Under the pieces are notes generated by a model, which did no database searches, had not been told where the DNA came from, and saw only the letters and a list, made by a program, of their open reading frames with translations. DNA of 64,000 nt from JAZPYZ01 sp045544455. Its GTDB lineage: Bacteria > Bacillota > Clostridia > Oscillospirales > Acutalibacteraceae. Each line of letters opens with the position of its first letter. The first letter of the stretch is position 1. The stretch spans positions 81,344-145,343 of the forward strand of contig JAZPYZ010000009.1 of assembly GCA_045544455.1 (NCBI GenBank), in the 5' to 3' direction. Below are positions 8,548-17,388 of this stretch, in pieces. A program made the position numbers and the translations under genes.

Positions 8548-9441
8548 ATGAATACCGGTCGCGTGGTCAATATCAAGCGTTTCGAGATTCATGATGGGGA
8601 CGGTATCCGTACCACCGTCTTTTTAAAAGGTTGTCCGCTGTCGTGTTTGTGGTGTCACAACCCGGAATGTATTTCATCCAAACCGCAGTTATCCTATTTG
8701 GCGCATAAATGTATTGGTTGCGGCGCGTGCGTGGCGGCCTGCCCGACCGGTTCACATCAACAGACCGGTATGACGCATCGGTTGGACCGTTCGACGTGTA
8801 CCGCCTGCGGAACGTGTGCCGCCGTATGCATGGGGGAAGCGTTGACGTTATACGGAACCACCTATACCGTGGAGGAGCTCGTGCCGCGGTTGGTGGAGGA
8901 CGAACCCTTTTTCCGCAACTCGGGCGGCGGTGTCACTGTATCGGGTGGTGAACCGTTGATGCAGGCGGATTTTGTGGCGGATCTGTTGGCCGAACTGCAT
9001 CGTCGCGGTATCCATACTGCCGTCGATACCTGTGGATTTGCTTCGCGCACGGCTCTGGATAAGGTGATAACGGACACCGACCTGTTCTTATACGATATCA
9101 AAGCGATCGATGCTAACCTGCACAAACGCCTCACCGGTCAGGATAACGCGATCATTTTAGATAACCTGCGGTATCTCGATTCACTCGGTAAACGGGTGGA
9201 GGTGCGTATACCATTGATCCCGACCTTAAACGATGGGGAGATGGAGGCGATCGGGGCATTTGTGGCTTCGTTGAAGCATCCGGTGCCGGTTAAGGTACTG
9301 CCGTATCACGCGTTGGCGCGTACCAAGTATCAATCCTTGGATATGCCGGAACACATGCCGCCGGTAACGCCGCCGGACGAAATCGCCCGCGCCCAAGCCG
9401 AATCCGTGTTACACCGGTATGGGATTCAAACCGTTCGATAG
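8548..9441 (+). CDS. Glycyl-radical enzyme activating protein (radical SAM, PflA/PflE type)
   Basis: A 297-residue radical-SAM activase with CPLSCLWC carrying the three cysteines of the SAM cluster. A ferredoxin-like insert holds two further clusters (CIGCGACVAACP and CTACGTCAAVC). GGGVTVSGGEP and DTCGF then follow as in the pyruvate formate-lyase activase family. These enzymes place a glycyl radical on a partner enzyme; the extra clusters point to the group serving non-PFL glycyl-radical enzymes. No glycyl-radical enzyme gene lies nearby. AAAGGAG precedes the ATG at 8548. It is followed 12 bases later by trmO. Confidence 0.88.
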   Translation: MNTGRVVNIKRFEIHDGDGIRTTVFLKGCPLSCLWCHNPECISSKPQLSYLAHKCIGCGACVAACPTGSHQQTGMTHRLDRSTCTACGTCAAVCMGEALTLYGTTYTVEELVPRLVEDEPFFRNSGGGVTVSGGEPLMQADFVADLLAELHRRGIHTAVDTCGFASRTALDKVITDTDLFLYDIKAIDANLHKRLTGQDNAIILDNLRYLDSLGKRVEVRIPLIPTLNDGEMEAIGAFVASLKHPVPVKVLPYHALARTKYQSLDMPEHMPPVTPPDEIARAQAESVLHRYGIQTVR

Positions 9442-9453
9442 GAGAGTGAGCAG

Positions 9454-10125
9454 ATGGAAATCATTGCGCGTATTCATACCGATTTTGCGACCAAGTTCGG
9501 TGTGCCGCGCCAAAGTGGATTGGCTCCGTCGTTGACTGCGCGGATCGTGTTCGAACCGGCATGGCGCAATCCCGATTGCATCAAGGGTTTAGATGATTTT
9601 TCGCATATTTGGCTACTGTGGCAGTTTTCCGAGTCGCCGGATACCGTCAGTACCACGGTGCGGCCGCCGCGGCTTGGCGGCAACATCCGAATGGGCGTGT
9701 TTGCTACGCGTTCGCCGTTTCGTCCCAACCGTATTGCGCTGTCTTCGGTCAAACTGGAACGCATCGAACGCGATACGCCAGAAGGACCGGTGTTGGTCGT
9801 ATCCGGTGCGGATTTGATGGATGGTACGCCTATTGTGGATATCAAACCGTATCTGGCGTATACCGACAGTCATCCGGATGCGATCGGTGGTTTTGCCGAC
9901 ACGGTCGCCGGCTATTGTTTAGACGTCGCTTGCCCGGATGAATGGTTGTTCCGCATTCCGGAAGGTCAACGGCAGGGTTTGATCGAAGTGTTGGCCGATG
10001 ATCCGCGTCCGGCCTATCAAGAGGATCCCACCCGCGTGTATGGCTTTGTGTTCGCCGGACACGAAGTTAAATTTTCGGTCGAAGGGCACCGCCTTTCGGT
10101 CGTGAGCATTGAACCGATTGTATAA
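9454..10125 (+). CDS. trmO: tRNA (t6A37) N6-methyltransferase TrmO (TsaA family)
   Basis: TrmO methylates threonylcarbamoyladenosine at position 37 of certain tRNAs using SAM. The 223-residue protein has the TsaA beta-barrel motifs: KFGVPRQSGLAP, IKGLDDFSHIWLLW, PPRLGG, and FATRSPFRPNRI, followed by DIKPYL in the second half. It forms a two-gene unit with the upstream activase and ends at a terminator. Confidence 0.9.
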   Translation: MEIIARIHTDFATKFGVPRQSGLAPSLTARIVFEPAWRNPDCIKGLDDFSHIWLLWQFSESPDTVSTTVRPPRLGGNIRMGVFATRSPFRPNRIALSSVKLERIERDTPEGPVLVVSGADLMDGTPIVDIKPYLAYTDSHPDAIGGFADTVAGYCLDVACPDEWLFRIPEGQRQGLIEVLADDPRPAYQEDPTRVYGFVFAGHEVKFSVEGHRLSVVSIEPIV

Positions 10126-10128
10126 CGT

Positions 10129-10160
10129 AACCGCCCCATGGATACCATGGGGCGGTTTTT
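10129..10160 (+). terminator. Terminator after trmO
   Basis: A 13-bp perfect stem (10129-10141 with 10145-10157) with a three-base loop and T-tract. Confidence 0.9.
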
Positions 10161-10175
10161 GGCATAAAAAGAGGG

Positions 10176-11030
10176 TTAGATCGTACCGGTGACGGTCAAT
10201 ACAGCGGTGCCCGGAATGGTGGTAACTTCGCCGGTTTCGGGATTTTGCGTAAAGGTAGCGGCCGGTACGGTGATCTGTCCGGCAACCGTTTGAAACAAGC
10301 CGGTTGTTTCGTTGTAGGTGTAGTTGGTCGGTTGTTCCCAGGTCGTGCCGTTAAAGGTAACGACCAGATCGGTCAAAATCGGATCAAAGTCATCGGTGAT
10401 AACCGCGTCATCGGTTGCAACAACGGCGGTATTACCATAGTTTTGTACCGTCAAGGTATAGGTGACGCGTCCATTTTCGGTGACAACCGCCGGTGTGATG
10501 GTTTTGCTGATGGTCAGGTTAGCGGTAGCCGCGGCTGTGATGGTTTCGTCGGCGGTGATCGGCGTGGTAAGTCCGTTGCCGGTAACCGTTACTTCGTTGG
10601 TAACGGTGTCATCCACATCGATCGGAGCGTTTGCGTTTACTACCGTATCATACACCAACGTTACGTTGCCGCTGGCCGGTACGGTGATACCGGTCACCGT
10701 CAAGGGTTGTTCATCGGTGATGGTGGGGGTGGGTTGTAACACACCGTTGACAAAATACAACAAGGTATCGGCCACGTAGGTCAGCGGATACACGGTCGTC
10801 GTCCCGACGGTATAGCCGCCGAGATTGTCGGTCACAGTCAGATCATTAAATGCGGTGGTACCGGTGTTAACCAAACTCACCACGTAGGTCACGTTGTCGC
10901 CGGCCCGATAGGTTTGTGTCACGGCGGTTTTGGTGGCGGACAGGGTTTCCAACAATTCGCCGGTTGCGATATTGGAAATAGCGGTGCCGCCGGCATAAGT
11001 CAACGTTGCTTGGTTAGTAAAGGTAGCCAT
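10176..11030 (-). CDS. DUF11-repeat protein without signal peptide
   Basis: A 284-residue protein made of Thr/Val-rich beta-sandwich repeats. DUF11-type units start near YRAGDNVTYVVSLVNTG (about residue 41) and VTENGRVTYTLTVQNYGN (about 185). DUF11 domains usually lie in surface or spore-coat proteins, yet this one starts directly with MATFTNQATLTYAGG and has no signal peptide, anchor or sortase motif. The same layout recurs in clostridial proteins of unknown role. AGGAGG lies seven bases before the ATG at 11030. It is a single gene facing trmO. No clear promoter was found upstream. Confidence 0.8.
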   Translation of the reverse strand: MATFTNQATLTYAGGTAISNIATGELLETLSATKTAVTQTYRAGDNVTYVVSLVNTGTTAFNDLTVTDNLGGYTVGTTTVYPLTYVADTLLYFVNGVLQPTPTITDEQPLTVTGITVPASGNVTLVYDTVVNANAPIDVDDTVTNEVTVTGNGLTTPITADETITAAATANLTISKTITPAVVTENGRVTYTLTVQNYGNTAVVATDDAVITDDFDPILTDLVVTFNGTTWEQPTNYTYNETTGLFQTVAGQITVPAATFTQNPETGEVTTIPGTAVLTVTGTI

Positions 11031-11141
11031 ATAAAAACCTCCTAAAATCAATAGTAGCACGTCAGACAGAGCACGGCGCTTGTCTATCGATGCTCTATTG
11101 ACAATATATGTTTGTCCGTGTTCTGGCGCTACGAAAAAACA

Positions 11142-11170
11142 TTGTATCCCGGCCGAAAATACGATATACT
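11142..11170 (+). promoter_or_regulatory. Sigma-A promoter of the nitroreductase gene
   Basis: TTGTAT (11142-11147), 17 bases, TATACT (11165-11170), 35 bases before the ATG. Confidence 0.7.
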
Positions 11171-11205
11171 ATATATCACAACTAAGCGTTATAGGAGTAT
11201 GCGAT

Positions 11206-11736
11206 ATGAATTTTCAAGACATTGCCCAAACACGACAATCCTGCCGTCGTTACGACGCGACGCGTCCGGTCGAAGACGAAAAAATCACCGCGATCTTACA
11301 AGCGGCGCAACTGGCCCCATCCGCGTGTAACGGCCAGCCGTATCATATCACCGTTTGCCGCGACGATATCGCGAAAGAGGTAGCCGCTGCTACGATGGGC
11401 ATGGGCATGAATCGTTTTGCCGCGGATGCGCCGATCCTGCTAGTCATATCCGAAAAACCGTATGTAAAATCGGCCGCTATCGGCGCCAAGGTCAAAGGTA
11501 ACGATTATCGGTCGATGGATATCGGCATTGTCGCCGCATATATCACCGCCGAGGCGGTTGCACAAGATCTCGGTAGTTGTATGCTCGGTTGGTTAGACGA
11601 TACAAAAATTCGCAACATTTGCGGATTGGACGGTGCGGTTCGTTTGGTGATTACCGTAGGGTATCCGGCCGCAGACGATGTGTTACGCCCCAAAAAGCGC
11701 AAAAAGTGGGATGAATTGGTCACGTATCTACCATAA
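11206..11736 (+). CDS. Nitroreductase-family flavoprotein
   Basis: A 176-residue FMN-dependent oxidoreductase of the nitroreductase fold. An FMN-phosphate motif with Arg residues sits at the N-terminus (TRQSCRRYDATRPV), followed by AAQLAPSACNGQPY and the C-terminal LVITVGYPAADD before a Lys/Arg-rich end (KKRKKW). Such small enzymes reduce nitro or quinone substrates; the physiological substrate is unknown. AGGAG lies nine bases before the ATG at 11206. The in-frame ATG at 11080 precedes the promoter. Confidence 0.88.
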   Translation: MNFQDIAQTRQSCRRYDATRPVEDEKITAILQAAQLAPSACNGQPYHITVCRDDIAKEVAAATMGMGMNRFAADAPILLVISEKPYVKSAAIGAKVKGNDYRSMDIGIVAAYITAEAVAQDLGSCMLGWLDDTKIRNICGLDGAVRLVITVGYPAADDVLRPKKRKKWDELVTYLP

Positions 11737-11781
11737 ATCACTTTAATTGCGCGCGTAATTAAGAAAAATGTCGTATACCGG

Positions 11782-11810
11782 TTGACTTTAGCGCATAAAA
11801 GTGTTAAAGT
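11782..11810 (+). promoter_or_regulatory. Sigma-A promoter of the keto-acid operon
   Basis: TTGACT (11782-11787), 17 bases, TAAAGT (11805-11810), 33 bases before the first gene of the operon. Confidence 0.65.
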
Positions 11811-11843
11811 GTAACATATCATATTTAGATGGGATAGGGTACT

Positions 11844-13478
11844 ATGGTCATTACCGAATTGTTAGAACGAAATGCCCGTCTGTACGGGGGCGAGACCGCG
11901 CTGGTCGAGATTAACCCGTCGGAAGAGCATGACAAAGTCACCACTTGGTGGGACTACAAACTGATCGAAAGCACGCAGGACGGTGCGCCTTATCGACGGG
12001 AAATGAGTTGGAAGGATTTTGATTGTCGTGCCAACCGGTTTGCCAACCTATTGCTCAGTCGTGGCGTCAAGCGCGGCGATAAGATCGCGATCCTGTTGAT
12101 GAATTGCCTGGAATGGTTACCGATTTATTTCGGAATTCTCAAAGCGGGATGCATAGCCGTTCCGATGAACTTTCGTTACTCGTCGGACGAGATCGATTAT
12201 TGTTTGAAACTGGCGGATGTCGACGTGTTGGTGTTTGGACCGGAATTTGTCAGCCGGATGGATGCCATTGCCGATAAATTGTCGCTGAAAATGGTGTTTT
12301 ACGTGGGGAAAGATGCCCCGTCATATAGCGAAGATTGTTTGTATCTGACCGGCTTTTGCTCATCGAGTGCGCCGCCGGTCGCGCTGGAAGAGGATGACGA
12401 TGCCGCGATTTATTTCTCATCGGGTACCACCGGATTCCCAAAAGCGATCTTACATAAACATCGTTCGTTGATCCATTCCTGCCGCACCGAACAAAACCAT
12501 CACGGTCAAACCCGTGACGACGTGTTTTTATGTATTCCGCCGTTGTATCATACCGGCGCGAAGATGCACTGGTTCGGCTCGCTGCTGGCCGGTAGCAAAG
12601 CGGTGTTGTTGCGCGGCGTGAAACCTGAATGGATTCTGCGTGCCGTCACCGAAGAAAGTTGCACCATCGTTTGGTTATTGGTTCCGTGGGCGCAAGACCT
12701 GTTGGATGCGGTCGAAGCCGGCAAGATCGATCTGTCGCGGTATCGCCTTGATCAATGGCGGTTGATGCATATTGGTGCACAGCCGGTACCGCCGAGTTTG
12801 GTCAACCGTTGGAAAACGGTGTTCCCGAACCACGCGTACGACACCAACTACGGCTTGTCCGAATCGATCGGACCGGGTTGTGTGCATTTAGGGGTTGAAA
12901 ACACCCATAAAGTCGGCGCGATCGGGAAAGCCGGTTTCGGTTGGGAAGTCGACATCGTCGACGAAGCCGGTAACACCGTTAAGCAAGGGGATGTCGGCGA
13001 ATTGGCCGTCAAAGGCCCCGGCGTTATGACCTGTTATTACAAAAACCCCGAAGCCACCGCCGAAGTACTTAAAGGCGATTGGTTGTATACCGGCGATATG
13101 GCTCGCATGGACGAAGATGGATTTATCTATCTGGTAGACCGCAAAAAAGACGTCGTGATTTCCGGTGGAGAAAACCTGTATCCGGTTCAGATCGAAGACT
13201 TTTTACGCAGTCATGATAAGATCAAAGACGTCGCGGTGATCGGATTGCCGGATGCGCGGTTGGGCGAAATTGCCGCCGCCATCATCGAGATCAAAGAGGG
13301 TTTCACCTGTACCGAGGACGAAATCAACGAGTTTTGCCAACAACTGCCGCGGTATAAACGGCCGAAAAAGCTCTTTTTCGAACCGGTGCCGCGCAACGCG
13401 ACCGGCAAGATCGAAAAACCGGCCTTGCGTGCTAAATACTGTCATGGAAGTTTGGTTGAAAGTCAGTTGAAAGGGTGA
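11844..13478 (+). CDS. AMP-forming acyl-CoA synthetase (class I adenylate-forming)
   Basis: The 544-residue enzyme activates a carboxylic acid through an acyl-adenylate to its CoA thioester. The P-loop FSSGTTGFPK is at residues 191-200, the adenylate motif YGLSE in the middle, LYTGD before the hinge, DRKKDVVISGGENLYP at the domain boundary, and the catalytic Lys in RNATGKIEK near the C-terminus. It resembles medium-chain and aryl acid ligases; the substrate is not evident. It is the first of six tightly spaced genes with iorAB and paaK, so an aryl or branched acid formed from amino-acid breakdown is likely. Confidence 0.87.
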   Translation: MVITELLERNARLYGGETALVEINPSEEHDKVTTWWDYKLIESTQDGAPYRREMSWKDFDCRANRFANLLLSRGVKRGDKIAILLMNCLEWLPIYFGILKAGCIAVPMNFRYSSDEIDYCLKLADVDVLVFGPEFVSRMDAIADKLSLKMVFYVGKDAPSYSEDCLYLTGFCSSSAPPVALEEDDDAAIYFSSGTTGFPKAILHKHRSLIHSCRTEQNHHGQTRDDVFLCIPPLYHTGAKMHWFGSLLAGSKAVLLRGVKPEWILRAVTEESCTIVWLLVPWAQDLLDAVEAGKIDLSRYRLDQWRLMHIGAQPVPPSLVNRWKTVFPNHAYDTNYGLSESIGPGCVHLGVENTHKVGAIGKAGFGWEVDIVDEAGNTVKQGDVGELAVKGPGVMTCYYKNPEATAEVLKGDWLYTGDMARMDEDGFIYLVDRKKDVVISGGENLYPVQIEDFLRSHDKIKDVAVIGLPDARLGEIAAAIIEIKEGFTCTEDEINEFCQQLPRYKRPKKLFFEPVPRNATGKIEKPALRAKYCHGSLVESQLKG

Positions 13479-13484
13479 TCATGT

Positions 13485-15047
13485 ATGGATTTGTTTATCA
13501 AATTGGCCATGTTAGTAGTCTTTTTCGGTGTTATGATTTGGGTTGGTTTGTATTGCCGTAAACACGCTACAGACGTGAACGGTTTCGTGCTCGGCGGTCG
13601 CAGCGTCGGCCCGTGGTTGACCGCATTTGCGTACGGTACATCGTATTTTTCGGCGGTCGTGTTTGTCGGCTATGCCGGCCAGTTTGGTTGGAAATACGGT
13701 CTGGCGGCTACCTGGGCCGGTATCGGCAACGCGTTGTTAGGTTCGCTCCTTGCGTGGGCGGTATTGGGCCGGCGCACGCGTGTACTTACCCAACATCTCA
13801 ACAGTGCCACCATGCCGCAATTCTTTGAAACCCGCTTTAAAAGCGAAGGGTTGAAACTGTTATCGTCGGCGGTTATCTTTATCTTTTTGATACCGTATAC
13901 CGCATCGTTGTATAACGGCCTTAGCCGTTTGTTCGGGATGGCGTTTGATATAGACTATTCGGTCTGTGTCATCGTTATGGCGATTCTTACGGCGATCTAC
14001 GTTATCGCCGGCGGTTACATGGCAACGGCGATCAACGATTTTATCCAAGGGATCATTATGATCTTCGGAATCATCGCGGTGGTTGCCGCCGTGCTCAACA
14101 GTCAGGGCGGTTTCATAGAAGCCATCAACAAACTCGGATTTGTCAGCGATGCTACCGTGTCCGAAACGCCCGGCGTGTTTGCCTCGTTCTTCGGGCCGGA
14201 TCCGCTTAATCTGCTTGGCGTGGTGTTGTTGACGTCACTCGGTACGTGGGGTTTGCCGCAGATGGTCCAAAAGTTTTACGCGATCAAGAGCGAAAAGGCG
14301 ATCAATAAAGGGATGATCATTTCGACGATATTTGCCGCAGTTGTGGCGGGCGGTTGCTATTTCCTCGGCGGTTTCGGACGGTTGTTCTCGGATAAAGTGG
14401 ACGTAGCGACCGAAGGATACGACGCCGTTATCCCGACGATGTTATCTGGTTTACCGACCATCCTGATTGCGGTCGTGGTAATCTTGGTACTGTCGGCATC
14501 GATGTCCACGTTGTCTTCGTTGGTGTTGACCTCCAGTTCCACCCTGACACTTGATTTTATCAAGGGTAAATTTGCGAAAGATATGAGCGAGAAAAAACAA
14601 CTGTTGATCATGCGTTTGCTGATCGTTGTGTTTATTGCCGTTTCGGTGGTACTCGCCATTCTGCAATATAAATCCAGCGTTACCTTTATTGCGCAACTGA
14701 TGGGCGTTTCTTGGGGTGCGTTGGCCGGCGCGTTCTTGGCACCTTTCTTGTACGGTTTGTATTGGAAACGCACCACCAAAGCGGCGGTTTGGGTGAACAT
14801 GATCTTCGCCACCGCATTTATGTTGGCTAATATCTTCTTCGGCTCGTATTTCCCGGCGATCTTGCGTTCGCCGATCAATGCCGGTGCGTTTTGCATGCTA
14901 GCCGGTTTGGTTATCGTACCAGTTGTCAGTGTGTTTACCAAAGCACCGGATAAAGAGTATATCGACGGCGTATTTTCGTGCTATGACCGCAAGGTCACCG
15001 TTACCGCAAAAGAAGCCATCGGCACCACTACCGAAAGTGAGGGCTAA
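13485..15047 (+). CDS. Sodium:solute symporter (SSS family)
   Basis: A 520-residue inner-membrane transporter with about 13 predicted membrane helices. It has the SSS-type opening (GLYCRKHATDVNGFVLGGRSVGP is split over helix 1 and the first loop), AYGTSYFSAVVFVGYAG, a DFIQGIIMI motif near the middle, and SMSTLSSLVLTSSSTLTLD typical of this family. Sodium-driven uptake is inferred; the solute is probably an organic acid or amino acid of the pathway encoded around it. It sits 6 bases after the ligase and 5 bases before iorA. Confidence 0.9.
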   Translation: MDLFIKLAMLVVFFGVMIWVGLYCRKHATDVNGFVLGGRSVGPWLTAFAYGTSYFSAVVFVGYAGQFGWKYGLAATWAGIGNALLGSLLAWAVLGRRTRVLTQHLNSATMPQFFETRFKSEGLKLLSSAVIFIFLIPYTASLYNGLSRLFGMAFDIDYSVCVIVMAILTAIYVIAGGYMATAINDFIQGIIMIFGIIAVVAAVLNSQGGFIEAINKLGFVSDATVSETPGVFASFFGPDPLNLLGVVLLTSLGTWGLPQMVQKFYAIKSEKAINKGMIISTIFAAVVAGGCYFLGGFGRLFSDKVDVATEGYDAVIPTMLSGLPTILIAVVVILVLSASMSTLSSLVLTSSSTLTLDFIKGKFAKDMSEKKQLLIMRLLIVVFIAVSVVLAILQYKSSVTFIAQLMGVSWGALAGAFLAPFLYGLYWKRTTKAAVWVNMIFATAFMLANIFFGSYFPAILRSPINAGAFCMLAGLVIVPVVSVFTKAPDKEYIDGVFSCYDRKVTVTAKEAIGTTTESEG

Positions 15048-15052
15048 TCTCA

Positions 15053-16786
15053 ATGAAAACCTTATTACTTGGGAACGAGGCGGTCGCGCGCGGCTTGTTT
15101 GAAGCTGGTTGCGAGTTTGTTTCGAGTTATCCCGGCACCCCCAGCACCGAAATTACCGAATCGGTTGCAAAATTTCAAGAAGTCTATGCCGAATGGGCCC
15201 CCAACGAGAAGGTCGCCATGGAAGCGGCGTTTGGGGCGGCATTGTCCGGCCGTCGCAGTTTTTGCGGCATGAAACACGTTGGCTTAAACGTCGCGGCGGA
15301 TCCGTTGTTCACCATCGCGTATACCGGCATCAACGCCGGTATGGTGATTGCCGTGGCAGACGATGCCGGCATGCACAGTTCGCAAAACGAACAGGATTCC
15401 CGGCATTATGCCAAAGCGGCGAAACTGCCGATGGTCGAACCGTCGAATTCGGCCGAGGCGTTGGCCTTCACCAAAGCGGCATACGATCTGTCTGAACAGT
15501 TCGATACGCCCGTACTGCTGAAAATGTGTACCCGTGTCTCTCACTCGCAAAGTGTGGTTGAACTCGGTGATCGGGTACAGGCGCGTAAAGACTACGTCAA
15601 AACGCCGCAAAAATACATCATGATGCCCGGCAACGCTAAACGCCGCCATCCGGTGGTGGAAGAACGGATGCAAAACCTGGCCAAATTTGCCGAAACCACC
15701 AATCTCAACCGTGTGGAACCCGGCGCGGATAAGGCAATTGGTTTTATCACCTCGTCCACGTCGTATCAATACGTGAAAGAAGTGTTTGGCGATACCTATC
15801 CGGTGCTCAAACTCGGACTGGTGTGGCCACTGCCGACCAAACTTCTCACCGACTTTGCCGCCGGTGTGGAAAAGGTCGTTGTGGTAGAAGAACTCGATGG
15901 GTTTATTGAAGATCATTGCCGTAACATCGGCCTTGTTGTCGAAGGCAAATCGCTATTCTCCAACATCGGGGAACTCAGTCAAAACCTCGTAGCCGATACC
16001 CTGTCGGTTACCAAGACGGCCGGCATTGCACTGGATGAGGAGATTCCGCCGCGTCCGCCGGTCATGTGCGCCGGTTGTCCGCACCGCGGTTTGTTCTATA
16101 CACTCGCGAAAAACAAGATCACCGTTATGGGCGATATCGGATGCTATACCCTCGGTGCTGTACCGCCTCTGGCCGCCCTCGATTCCACCATCTGTATGGG
16201 TGCGTCGATCTCCGGCTTGCACGGTTTCGTGAAAGGTAACGATGCCGCAACGGGCAAGACAGTTGCCGTCATCGGGGATTCCACCTTTATGCATTCCGGC
16301 ATGACCGGTCTGGTCAATATTGCGTACAACGGTTCGAATGCCACCGTTATCATTCTCGACAACTCGATCACCGGCATGACCGGTCATCAGCAAAACCCGA
16401 CCACCGGCTATAACCTTAAAGGTGATCCGGCCTCCAAGATCGATCTCGAAACGCTTTGCCGTGCGATGGGTATCGACCGTGTTCGGGTGGTCGATCCGTA
16501 CAACTTGGCCGAATGTGAAACCGCCATCCGAGAAGAACTCGCCGTAGACGCGCCGTCGGTCATTATTTCGCGCCGTCCGTGTGCATTGCTCAAATATGTT
16601 AAACATAACAAACCCTTGTCGGTCGATCCTGATAAGTGTAAGAGTTGTAAAATGTGCATGAAGATCGGTTGCCCGGCCATCAGTATCCAAAACGGTAAAG
16701 CCGTGGTCGATAACACGCTTTGCACCGGTTGCGGCGTGTGTCAACAACTGTGTAAATTCGATGCGTTCGAGAAAGGGGAGGTGTGA
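15053..16786 (+). CDS. iorA: Indolepyruvate ferredoxin oxidoreductase, alpha subunit
   Basis: The large subunit of the enzyme that decarboxylates aryl pyruvates to aryl-acetyl-CoA while reducing ferredoxin. In the 577-residue protein the pyrimidine-binding domain comes first (SSYPGTPSTEI, about 21-31). The TPP-binding domain follows with MGDIGCYTLGA and the metal motif GDST...DNSITGMTG, and two 4Fe-4S clusters end the protein (CKSCKMCMKIGCP, CTGCGVCQQLC). It is followed directly by its beta subunit gene; the two reading frames all but meet. Confidence 0.95.
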   Translation: MKTLLLGNEAVARGLFEAGCEFVSSYPGTPSTEITESVAKFQEVYAEWAPNEKVAMEAAFGAALSGRRSFCGMKHVGLNVAADPLFTIAYTGINAGMVIAVADDAGMHSSQNEQDSRHYAKAAKLPMVEPSNSAEALAFTKAAYDLSEQFDTPVLLKMCTRVSHSQSVVELGDRVQARKDYVKTPQKYIMMPGNAKRRHPVVEERMQNLAKFAETTNLNRVEPGADKAIGFITSSTSYQYVKEVFGDTYPVLKLGLVWPLPTKLLTDFAAGVEKVVVVEELDGFIEDHCRNIGLVVEGKSLFSNIGELSQNLVADTLSVTKTAGIALDEEIPPRPPVMCAGCPHRGLFYTLAKNKITVMGDIGCYTLGAVPPLAALDSTICMGASISGLHGFVKGNDAATGKTVAVIGDSTFMHSGMTGLVNIAYNGSNATVIILDNSITGMTGHQQNPTTGYNLKGDPASKIDLETLCRAMGIDRVRVVDPYNLAECETAIREELAVDAPSVIISRRPCALLKYVKHNKPLSVDPDKCKSCKMCMKIGCPAISIQNGKAVVDNTLCTGCGVCQQLCKFDAFEKGEV

Positions 16787-16788
16787 GT

Positions 16789-17361
16789 ATGCAAACCAAA
16801 AACATTATGATCGTCGGTGTCGGCGGACAAGGTAGTCTGCTCGCCTCCAAACTACTCGGCCGTCTGTTACTCACCAAAGGCTACGATATCAAAGTGTCCG
16901 AAGTTCACGGCATGAGCCAACGCGGCGGTAGCGTCGTGACCTATGTTCGATTTGGAGACAACGTATATTCTCCCATCATCGATAAAGGCGAAGCCGACGT
17001 AATCGTTTCGTTTGAACTGTTGGAAGCGGCGCGCTGGACCGAATACTTAAAGCCCGGCGGCAAGATCATCACCAACACCCAACAGATCAATCCTATGCCG
17101 GTTATCACCGGTGCGGCGACCTATCCGACCGATCTGGTCGCCAAGATCCAAGCTGCCGGCATCGATATTACCGCGTTCGACGCTTTGTCTTTAGCAGAAC
17201 AAGCCGGTTCATCCAAAGCGGTGAACATTGTGCTGATGGGCCAACTGTCGAAATCGTTTGATTTCACGCCGGCCGAATGGGAAAAAGCCATCGAAGACAG
17301 CGTTCCGGCCAAGTTCTTGGAACTCAATAAAAAAGCCTTTGCGCTGGGCGCAGGCATCTAA
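16789..17361 (+). CDS. iorB: Indolepyruvate ferredoxin oxidoreductase, beta subunit
   Basis: A 190-residue partner of IorA with the gamma-type fold of 2-oxoacid:ferredoxin oxidoreductases. It starts with IMIVGVGGQGSLLASKLLG, followed by VSEVHGMSQRGGSV, the CoA-domain signature of this subunit. Together the subunits convert indolepyruvate, phenylpyruvate or related keto acids to CoA esters. I chose the ATG at 16789, seven bases behind GGGGAGG; a GTG at 16783 overlaps the iorA stop and is possible. Confidence 0.94.
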   Translation: MQTKNIMIVGVGGQGSLLASKLLGRLLLTKGYDIKVSEVHGMSQRGGSVVTYVRFGDNVYSPIIDKGEADVIVSFELLEAARWTEYLKPGGKIITNTQQINPMPVITGAATYPTDLVAKIQAAGIDITAFDALSLAEQAGSSKAVNIVLMGQLSKSFDFTPAEWEKAIEDSVPAKFLELNKKAFALGAGI

Positions 17362-17388
17362 CTTTGTATAGTCAAGGAGGCATAGACA

